DNA of 57,643 nucleotides from JAWOJF01 sp046481785 (GTDB taxonomy: Bacteria > Bacteroidota > Ignavibacteria > Ignavibacteriales > Ignavibacteriaceae), in contig JAWOJF010000040.1 in NCBI GenBank assembly GCA_046481785.1, positions 1-57,643 on the forward strand. Direction: 5' to 3'. Within the stretch, counting starts at the first letter, position 1, and each line of letters opens with the position of its first letter. Under the pieces are notes generated by a model, which was not told the origin of the DNA, made no database searches, and saw only the letters and a program-made list of their open reading frames with translations. This document shows positions 51,200-57,643 of this stretch, piece by piece. Both the position numbers and the translations under genes were made by a program.

Positions 51200-51226
51200 C
51201 CCCTTCTCCTTAGTAAGGAGAAGGGG
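51200..51226. repeat. Perfect palindrome between sigma and anti-sigma genes
   Basis: Arms of 13 bases (51200-51212 and 51214-51226) flank a single central G; the sequence is a CCCCTTCTCC palindrome of a kind seen as a dispersed intergenic repeat in related genomes (recalled, not checked). It sits in the 92-base gap between the sigma and anti-sigma genes and would form a strong hairpin in their shared mRNA. Confidence 0.7.
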
Positions 51227-51258
51227 AGAAAGAAAAATTTCATTTATATATGCATCAA

Positions 51259-51834
51259 CTAATAAATATTTTTAAGTAATTTTCTCATTTTATGATTTGC
51301 TTCAAACAAATACTTTTTAACCGTTCCCTCCTGGCAATCCATCATCATTGCTATTTCCTTTAGTTTATAACCTTCGTAATGTTTCATTACAAAAATCATT
51401 TTCTGTTTTGGTGATAAAGTTTCAACCGCCCTGTTTACCTGTTCAGTTATTTCAGAGCTTGAAAGATATTTTTCCGGAGAAGATTGATGAGATACTGATT
51501 CAAGAACTACCCCGCCGTTCATTTCTTCTTCATCGTACTCATCATTTATAGGAACATTAATTCTTTTTTTCCCCCTGGCGCTGTGTGTAAGGCATACGTT
51601 TGTCGTAATCCTGAAAAGCCATGTAGAAAACTCGCTCCTGAACTGGAAATTCTGCAGGCCCTTATAAACACGGATAAACACCTCCTGGTAAATATCTTTT
51701 GCATCATCTTTATTCTGAACATATTTAAGCGCCATAGATAAAACCCGTTTATCATAACGGAAAACCAATTCTTCAAATGCAGAAGAATCGCCCTGCCGGG
51801 CTTTTGTTATTAAATCAGTATCAGTAAGCGCCAT
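51259..51834 (-). CDS. ECF (extracytoplasmic function) sigma factor
   Basis: A 191-residue sigma70-family protein with region 2 (FEELVFRYDKRVLSMALKYVQNKDDAKDIYQEVFIRVYKGL, landmark DAKDIYQEVFIRVY) and region 4 (LSPKQKMIFVMKHYEGYKLKEIAMMMDCQEGTVKKYLFEA, landmark LKEIAMMMDCQEGTVK). It lacks regions 1 and 3, as ECF sigmas do. It heads an operon with its anti-sigma and a DUF4097 protein, and probably activates its own operon. A ~160-base gap upstream must hold the promoter. Confidence 0.94.
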   Translation of the reverse strand: MALTDTDLITKARQGDSSAFEELVFRYDKRVLSMALKYVQNKDDAKDIYQEVFIRVYKGLQNFQFRSEFSTWLFRITTNVCLTHSARGKKRINVPINDEYDEEEMNGGVVLESVSHQSSPEKYLSSSEITEQVNRAVETLSPKQKMIFVMKHYEGYKLKEIAMMMDCQEGTVKKYLFEANHKMRKLLKNIY

Positions 51835-51995
51835 TAGATTTCCAATTTCTATCCGTTTAGACTGGTAGATTATTAAAAGGTTGGTGAAAATTAGTGAAAT
51901 TCTTATGTAGGATGTGATTTTAATTGACAGGCGGTTAAATATGGCTTATAATGGTGTTTATTCAATGGTGCAGAAGTTCTTGTCGATGGATACAA

Positions 51996-53795
51996 CTAAT
52001 AAATCTTAAAAATTTTAACTGTTCCCGGTTCCATTTTAATATTTAATAAAGATTTATTTACCCCCGCAGCACTCCCAGTCTCTCCTGAAATAAGTTCCGA
52101 ATAAGCAATTTTACTTTTATTAACAGGAATATCAATTTCCTCTGGTTCATTACCAATATTAAATGATACTATAACGTGTTCGTTTTCAAATAGTCTTTCA
52201 AAAACAAAGCTGTTCTTATCATCATTTTTATAAAGGAAATTTAAAGAGCCCTCCCTTAATGCATTACTCTTATTTCTTATTGAAATAATTTTTTTATAGA
52301 ACTCAAGAAGATCTTTATCCTGTTCGACTTTATACGTCCCAAATCCTTTTTTAAACCCGGAAGAAGCAGTTATAACTTCGTTATCGTATTTCAATTCATC
52401 CCATACCATAGGTTTTCTTACATGCGGATCATCTGCACCCCACATACCAATTTCATCGCCGTAATAAATCATCGGCGCTCCGCGGCAGGTCATCATAAAT
52501 GCTAAAATAAGTTTTTGAATAGCGAATTCCTTTTTTGATGGTTTGCCGGGATTATAATCAGGGTTGCCCTCATTTGCATCCCTGTCAAAAGCTCTGCCCG
52601 GATTCAATATTCTTGAGGATAATCTTTCAGTATCATGACTATCCATAAGATTTTGAAGTATATCAATATTCTCGTAAGGATAAGTTTTATTTATCTCTTC
52701 CAGCTTTTCTATAAACTTTGAAACGGAAATCTTCTTTTGTATAAACAGGCTGTCAACAGCGTAGGCAAAATTATAATTCATCAGTGCATCAAATGCGCCG
52801 TTTTTAGAAATAAAATCAGGGGAGAGTTCCCATAACTCGCCGATAATAATTGCTTTATTATTAATAGACTTTACAAGCCTGCTCCAGTCATGCCAGAAAT
52901 CAAGGGGCACTTCCCGCGCCACATCAAGGCGCCAGCCGTCTATTCCATCCTCAGGATCGCCGTCGTTATTCGGGTCCATCCATCTTTGTGTTGAGTGAAA
53001 TATATATTGTTTCGGTGCCGGGTGAAGATCGTTTTCTGTGCGGTTAATTTCAGGGAGTGACTTTATATCCCACCACCCCTTATAATCAAACTCATCTTTT
53101 TCAGTTGCAGGATCATCAAAGGAATTAATCCTGTACCATTCCTTGTATTTTGATTCGCTCCCGTTTTTAACAACATCCCGGAAAGCCCAGAATTGCGTGC
53201 CTGTGTGATTAAAAACTCCGTCGATAATAATTTTCATCCCCCGTTTATGGGTCTCATCAATTAATTTAAGGAAAAGTTTATCGGCTTCCGTCCATTGCCA
53301 CGTTGAAGGCTTATCAGGCGTTTCAGATTCCATTAATTTATTATCACCGCCCGGATCCGGACCAAAGTTTATATCTATATGATGATAAGTTGAGCCGTCA
53401 TATTTATGGAGTGAAACAGCTTCAAAAACAGGATTGAGATAAATGGCTCCTGCACCTAATTCTTTTATATAATCCAGTTTATTAATAATTCCCTGGATAT
53501 CGCCGCCATATCTTCTGTCGTATATATCCTTAATTCTGCCGTCGGGTCCTTTCTCCCAGTCTGACGGTTCAAACCAGTTGGCTGTCCATTCCTTCACATC
53601 CCATCCGGCAGGTACCTTGCTGCTGTTTATAAAAACTTTTGCTGCATCAGGATCATTTGATTCATCGCCATTTGCAAATCTCTCCGGAAAGATCTGGTAC
53701 CAGACTATACCCTTTGCCCAGTCAGGAAAATGATTTTGTGAAAAAATAAAACCGGGAAAGTTTACTAATAAAAAAAGCAGTAGTAATGTTTTCAT
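51996..53795 (-). CDS. Secreted GH13 alpha-amylase family glycosidase
   Basis: A 599-residue protein with signal peptide (~1-20, ending FSQN) and a complete GH13 barrel: start WAKGIVWYQIFPERFANGD, nucleophile Asp291 in DGWRLDVARE, acid/base Glu320 in IIGELWE, and third Asp388 in DSHDTERL. A C-terminal beta domain ends at the last residue. The motif set fits the neopullulanase/cyclomaltodextrinase side of GH13; exact substrate (starch, maltodextrins, pullulan) cannot be settled. Secreted, so it acts in the periplasm or outside. Confidence 0.92.
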   Translation of the reverse strand: MKTLLLLFLLVNFPGFIFSQNHFPDWAKGIVWYQIFPERFANGDESNDPDAAKVFINSSKVPAGWDVKEWTANWFEPSDWEKGPDGRIKDIYDRRYGGDIQGIINKLDYIKELGAGAIYLNPVFEAVSLHKYDGSTYHHIDINFGPDPGGDNKLMESETPDKPSTWQWTEADKLFLKLIDETHKRGMKIIIDGVFNHTGTQFWAFRDVVKNGSESKYKEWYRINSFDDPATEKDEFDYKGWWDIKSLPEINRTENDLHPAPKQYIFHSTQRWMDPNNDGDPEDGIDGWRLDVAREVPLDFWHDWSRLVKSINNKAIIIGELWELSPDFISKNGAFDALMNYNFAYAVDSLFIQKKISVSKFIEKLEEINKTYPYENIDILQNLMDSHDTERLSSRILNPGRAFDRDANEGNPDYNPGKPSKKEFAIQKLILAFMMTCRGAPMIYYGDEIGMWGADDPHVRKPMVWDELKYDNEVITASSGFKKGFGTYKVEQDKDLLEFYKKIISIRNKSNALREGSLNFLYKNDDKNSFVFERLFENEHVIVSFNIGNEPEEIDIPVNKSKIAYSELISGETGSAAGVNKSLLNIKMEPGTVKIFKIY

Positions 53796-53942
53796 TTTTT
53801 ATAAAGAAAATTTAAAAGAAGTTACACAGAATTTCAGCAAAAATACACAGAGTAAACATATGCTTCACTTCGGCGATTAATCTTATATTTTCAGTCCTAA
53901 ATAATGCGTTTTTGAATCTATTTCCAAACTATCGCTAAAAAT

Positions 53943-53961
53943 GTGTAACAAAATTTTACAC
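53943..53961. promoter_or_regulatory. Palindromic operator candidate upstream of the amylase
   Basis: GTGTAA, seven bases, TTACAC is a perfect dyad in the divergent gap between the amylase and the next plus-strand gene, 148 bases before the amylase start. Such dyads can be repressor or activator sites. A second imperfect hairpin lies at 53970-53993 (TTTTAACCGG / CCGGTAAAA). Confidence 0.3.
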
Positions 53962-54147
53962 TTTCCTTGTTTTAACCGGGGAAACCGGTAAAAATTACGT
54001 AACTGAATTTTATAGTATAATAAAAACTGCGATATTATTAAGTATTAGATGAGGTACAATAATTGCATCCTTTATACTGAACGAACTATCTCCCGTAAGG
54101 GAAGTACAAAAAAATATATAACTGTTCATGTATAACGATTCCTCCAT

Positions 54148-54167
54148 GGACGTCCGCGCGGGCGTCC
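54148..54167. repeat. GC-rich palindrome before the secreted transglycosylase
   Basis: GGACGTCCGC directly followed by GCGGGCGTCC: ten pairs, one of them G-T, in otherwise AT-rich DNA. It is 45 bases before the start codon. It may be a REP-type repeat or a structured leader element. Confidence 0.5.
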
Positions 54168-54212
54168 TGGTCTTCCCGCACATATTTTCTTCATTAAACA
54201 GAAGGGGTGTTT

Positions 54213-56822
54213 ATGAGAAAAGTTCATTTCAAAAAAACAAACATTAGATTTGTTTGGTTAACAGCATTTCTTTGTTTCATTTCATTTTTCTTTATCCAGG
54301 ACAATATTTTTGCACAGGTTTCAATTAAAGAAACAGTTACTTTAAATCCAAAAATCACTACGTCTAATGGACCGGATTATGATATACTTGCATTAGATGA
54401 TTACTTATGTTTAGGTGACCAATCATTTCTTGTAATATCTGCTCCATATGAAGTTTATCAACAGTATCGTGATTCAATTATTATGCTGGAAATTATTTCA
54501 GGAAATAAATCGGCTTCCTTTTATAATATAAATTCTTATATGGGTGATACCGTCTATGTACTTTTCCGTTGGCTCGATGTTATTAGAATTCACCATGATA
54601 CCCTTGGAAGTTCAACCGCAACTATTAGAGCCACCTTAAGCAATGTTGTAAGTACTACTGATATTAATTTGTCATGTGGTGGAGGTGGTGAGGGTGAGTG
54701 TTCACTCGAGTCCTATCCGGTATTTGGTGTAAGTACTCTAAGACCGGGGGAAAGTATAATTTTGCAGGCTTCACAAATGGGATCATGTCCACCCCCGGGT
54801 CCTGATTTTTCTTACAATATCAGGATTATTCAGGGTTCCGAATACGGAACTCTTCTAAACATATATACAGGTGAAAAGGCAGATCAGTTTAACGAAATAC
54901 ACCCTTATGATCTTAGCTGGTTAGCTTTTTTGTTTTTAGCTGATGGGGAAATACCGGAGTTGGCAAAGCAAATAAAAATTCATATTGGTACAAGCGATGC
55001 ATCGATTCCTTCTTCATTATTAACACTTTCAGTAAATCCATCCATTGAGGCGGTTGTTCAGTTTATTCCGGATACTTTAGCTCCGGGTGATACTGCAAAT
55101 ATTTTAATTAAAAAGAGAAATGAAGACTTATCATTAAGTAATTTTCCACCGGAAGCAACCTTTGAAATCGGAATGCTGGATGGATGTGTAAACGGAACTA
55201 TCTTAACAGAGGCCGGAACAGGCAGCTATTTTTTCGATATCCCGCAGCCGGTTAAATTTATAGCTGCTGATAGTATAGAAGGGGATAGTGGAACAGTAAA
55301 GTTAAAAATAGGAATAGTAAATGATGGTGAAATAATAGCCACAAAAAATGTAAAGGACAATAAAAATAAAACCTTTAAATCAAATAAGAACTTATATAAA
55401 GTTGCAAAAAATTATATGGGTTCGCAAATAGAAACCTGTTTTGCAGGAGATTTTAATACGTTTGATTATTGGGTGGGGGATGTTGTTCTTGGAATTGAAA
55501 ATACACCGCAAGTGCTTCTTGGCGAAAGTAAGTATTACCAGGCTAAGTTTAATATGGAGGAAATGAAAATAAAGATTGAGGAAATTATTCCTGATGAGCA
55601 GGGTGTTCCACATCAAAAATCAGGAATGGAAGGGGATTGGGATTGGATAACCGAAAAAGATCATTGGGCGGAGGTTAATGTATGGGGAGAAAATCCAGTT
55701 GGCATTATAAGAGGCGATAAACCGGGTGTTTACTGGGAGAGGGAAAAACCAATATGGGGCAAATCCGAAACATTAGATCCGGGTTTAATAAGAATAATTG
55801 GAAGATATTGGGAAGAAGACAAGGCTTATAAGGTGAAATTAACAACATCAGGTGCGCCGCCTGAATTGGCGGCTTCAATTATTATTGAAGTGATGAAACC
55901 AGAGAAAATAACCAGTACAAAGTATAAAAAACTACCAACTACAATTAAAGATGTGGATGGTAGTAATATAAATTTAGATAATTTAATTATTGAATATGCC
56001 GGTAAATCAGGCATTTTGCCGCAAATAATAAAAGCCCAGATGCTAGAGGAAAGCACCTTTAGAGCAGCATACAGGTATGAACCATTCTCTGATGCAGCAG
56101 GAGTACAATCTGATTATCGATATACAAATAACAGATATAAAGTGAAAAGTGCCGCTGATATCGGGAGCCCTTCAATTCCAGCTACTCATACAAATGTAAG
56201 ACCCCATGATTATTGGCGATATCAGGGAACAATTTGGGATTTCTTTTATGCCCACTCATCCACCTTGAATAAAGATATTGCCGTGGGTTCCGGGGATGAT
56301 TTATATCCTCAGACAAACAGTAGGGGCAGGGTCTTGTGGTATTCAAAGCCCAGAAATAAGTGGAATGAAACTTACACTAAAACCTATACTGAACAAATTG
56401 CAAATAAAAAAAATGAAAATGAAGCAATTGATCTTGCGAGGGATGAAGCAAACAAATGGCTTAAGGAACAATACAATGGTGGCATTATGAAAACTGGGAT
56501 AGCTCAAACTCGTATGGCGGCATCATATGGCATTTTGCAAGTTACATATTACAGAGCTCTTGAAGAATATGGCTATACAGAAAACAATGATAACTATCCC
56601 GAACGTTTAAACGAAGTGGAATTCGCATTAAAATTCTGGCAAGATATTCTTTTAGGTTATTTAACAAAAGAAAAAGTTTCCTCTTCTGATAATAATGAAT
56701 ATAACTGGAGAAACGGATATGAAACAACCCTACGATATGCACTGGGAAGATATAGAGGAATTAGAACAGATAGTTATGGAGAATCCATCATTAATAATTC
56801 GAAAAAATTTAATATAGAATAA
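54213..56822 (+). CDS. Secreted protein with C-terminal lytic-transglycosylase-like domain
   Basis: An 869-residue protein; ATG at 54213 chosen over an upstream GTG because AAGGGG sits six bases before it. A signal peptide (~1-35, ending FAQ) leads to ~550 residues of beta-rich sequence without a family I know, including a GGGGEGECS loop at ~155. From ~580 the protein turns helical: IIKAQMLEESTFRA with a candidate catalytic Glu at 612 or 613, and AASYGILQVTYYRAL at ~766-780, the paired motifs of lysozyme/SLT-like folds. It probably cuts peptidoglycan. Not linked to flagellar genes by position. Confidence 0.75.
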   Translation: MRKVHFKKTNIRFVWLTAFLCFISFFFIQDNIFAQVSIKETVTLNPKITTSNGPDYDILALDDYLCLGDQSFLVISAPYEVYQQYRDSIIMLEIISGNKSASFYNINSYMGDTVYVLFRWLDVIRIHHDTLGSSTATIRATLSNVVSTTDINLSCGGGGEGECSLESYPVFGVSTLRPGESIILQASQMGSCPPPGPDFSYNIRIIQGSEYGTLLNIYTGEKADQFNEIHPYDLSWLAFLFLADGEIPELAKQIKIHIGTSDASIPSSLLTLSVNPSIEAVVQFIPDTLAPGDTANILIKKRNEDLSLSNFPPEATFEIGMLDGCVNGTILTEAGTGSYFFDIPQPVKFIAADSIEGDSGTVKLKIGIVNDGEIIATKNVKDNKNKTFKSNKNLYKVAKNYMGSQIETCFAGDFNTFDYWVGDVVLGIENTPQVLLGESKYYQAKFNMEEMKIKIEEIIPDEQGVPHQKSGMEGDWDWITEKDHWAEVNVWGENPVGIIRGDKPGVYWEREKPIWGKSETLDPGLIRIIGRYWEEDKAYKVKLTTSGAPPELAASIIIEVMKPEKITSTKYKKLPTTIKDVDGSNINLDNLIIEYAGKSGILPQIIKAQMLEESTFRAAYRYEPFSDAAGVQSDYRYTNNRYKVKSAADIGSPSIPATHTNVRPHDYWRYQGTIWDFFYAHSSTLNKDIAVGSGDDLYPQTNSRGRVLWYSKPRNKWNETYTKTYTEQIANKKNENEAIDLARDEANKWLKEQYNGGIMKTGIAQTRMAASYGILQVTYYRALEEYGYTENNDNYPERLNEVEFALKFWQDILLGYLTKEKVSSSDNNEYNWRNGYETTLRYALGRYRGIRTDSYGESIINNSKKFNIE

Positions 56823-56831
56823 GGTGGAATC

Positions 56832-57643
56832 ATGAATTATTCAAAAATATTCTTAATAGTTTTTCTTATTCTCTCTGCCAATAAATTTTATACACAGAAT
56901 GATCCCGTTGAACAATATAGGCAAAATATTTCCACGTTATTAGCTCAAATGACTGGTGGGAATTTTATACTTGAGTCAACTTCTTATGGTTCTTTCGTTG
57001 CTGTAGATCCATCTGATACTAATATTTCCAACTATACTGATTACGATATTTTAGATCCTGATAGTTTGTTAAATGGATATGTTTTATTCACCGCAACGGA
57101 TACGAGCAAACCTTTCAATGAAAGACAAGGTTTTGTGGGTGTTTATAAAAATGGGATTATAAAATGGTTCTCTAATGGCGTTGATAATGGTACGAGAGGC
57201 AGATTTATTGGTATTAGGGACTTAAATAACAACGGAAGTCTTGAAATAATTACAGGTTGGATCAGCGGCTTTTCTGGTCTAACAGAACAAATTTGGATCT
57301 TCTCCTGGAATGGATCGACAGCATCAATTATCAATGAAGTTGATGAAAATGGGTATTCCGAAATTTATATGGATCCACATACCTGTGTTATTCAAGATGT
57401 TGATGGAAATGGGATTTACGAAATTTTAGGACAAAGAGTTAAAAAGGTGGATACTGAAGATGATGTAGTAGATTCTGTTGAGACAAAAGTATATAGCTGG
57501 AATGGTTCTAAATTTGGATATTGGCCGAATCCTCCGGCCTATACCCCCAACTCATTCACTGTTGCAAATAATTTAAATGCAAGTGTCCATATAAATATCA
57601 CAAGATCCGGTGATTTTTTAATTTATAATTATTCAATTCAGAA
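56832..57643 (+). CDS. Secreted FG-GAP-like repeat protein, truncated at window edge
   Basis: The frame opens at an ATG at 56832 with AAGGTGGA upstream, ten bases after the previous gene, and is open to the end (about 270 residues). A signal peptide (~1-19, ending FYTQ) precedes Ca-binding, VCBS/FG-GAP-like loops: IRDLNNNGSLEIIT and IQDVDGNGIYEIL, about 60 residues apart. Such repeats form beta-propeller surface proteins. The close spacing suggests co-transcription with the transglycosylase-like protein. The 3' end, with any sorting signal, is outside the window. Confidence 0.8.
   Translation, partial: MNYSKIFLIVFLILSANKFYTQNDPVEQYRQNISTLLAQMTGGNFILESTSYGSFVAVDPSDTNISNYTDYDILDPDSLLNGYVLFTATDTSKPFNERQGFVGVYKNGIIKWFSNGVDNGTRGRFIGIRDLNNNGSLEIITGWISGFSGLTEQIWIFSWNGSTASIINEVDENGYSEIYMDPHTCVIQDVDGNGIYEILGQRVKKVDTEDDVVDSVETKVYSWNGSKFGYWPNPPAYTPNSFTVANNLNASVHINITRSGDFLIYNYSIQ

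Larger units (their letters stand above)
53796..54212. other. Divergent intergenic region, 410 bases
   Basis: No gene is visible. The region must carry promoters for the amylase (minus) and the large secreted protein (plus). It holds the GTGTAA dyad at 53943, a CCGG hairpin at 53970-53993 and a GC-rich palindrome at 54148-54167. I see no confident -10/-35 pair. Confidence 0.6.

Overview
The window is a flagellar gene supercluster from an AT-rich, Gram-negative member of the Bacteroidota/Chlorobi (FCB) group, most likely Ignavibacteria (Melioribacter/Ignavibacterium-like). L- and P-ring genes (flgH, flgI) show an outer membrane. The accessory genes, namely a Bacteroidota-type S9 dipeptidyl peptidase, a CBM9/DUF5916 barrel protein, a DUF4097 protein and secreted proteins whose signal peptides end in FSQ or FAQ, fit that group. 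The taxon is inferred from gene content, not from a marker gene. The first ~270 bases are very GC-rich and encode the end of a riboflavin-pathway GTP cyclohydrolase II from an unrelated genome. They run straight into the middle of a truncated cheB, so the left edge is almost certainly a chimeric join.

Layout: cheB tail and a small protein (271-896); rod, MS-ring, switch and ATPase genes flgB-flgC-small protein-fliE-fliF-fliG-fliH-fliI-fliJ-motE-like-fliK (1020-10421); hook genes flgD, a flagellar-operon protein and flgE (10692-13614), each transcript head carrying a copy of a ~77-nt structured repeat; a strong terminator and a cluster of REP-like palindromes (13633-13870); export and switch genes fliL-fliM-fliN-fliO-fliP-fliQ-fliR-flhB-flhA-flhF-flhG (13979-23155); a terminator; then a regulatory block with fliA, two HDOD proteins, a degenerate histidine kinase and a membrane protein (23243-27777); distal rod, ring and hook-junction genes flgF-flgG-flgA-flgH-flgI-flgJ(SLT)-flgN-flgK-flgL (27782-35677); two stator pairs, fliW-csrA and a set of response-regulator/kinase proteins (35674-43752).

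From 43804 to 53795 genes are on the minus strand: a dipeptidyl peptidase, a DUF5916 protein, and an ECF sigma / HEAT-repeat anti-sigma / DUF4097 operon, then a secreted GH13 alpha-amylase. The window ends with two plus-strand secreted proteins, one with a C-terminal lytic-transglycosylase-like domain and one with FG-GAP-like repeats that runs off the edge.

The flagellar genes cover the basal body, export gate, hook, hook-filament junction, two stators, placement (FlhF/FlhG), sigma28 and FliW/CsrA control. Flagellin, the filament cap (fliD), fliS and a recognisable flgM are not in the window. The most interesting signals are the paired structured leader elements before flgD and flgE (with compensatory base changes and a sigma28-type promoter in front of the first), the split phosphorelay-like gene set around the second stator, the kinase-like protein lacking its phospho-acceptor histidine next to fliA, and the 145-nt motA/motB overlap.
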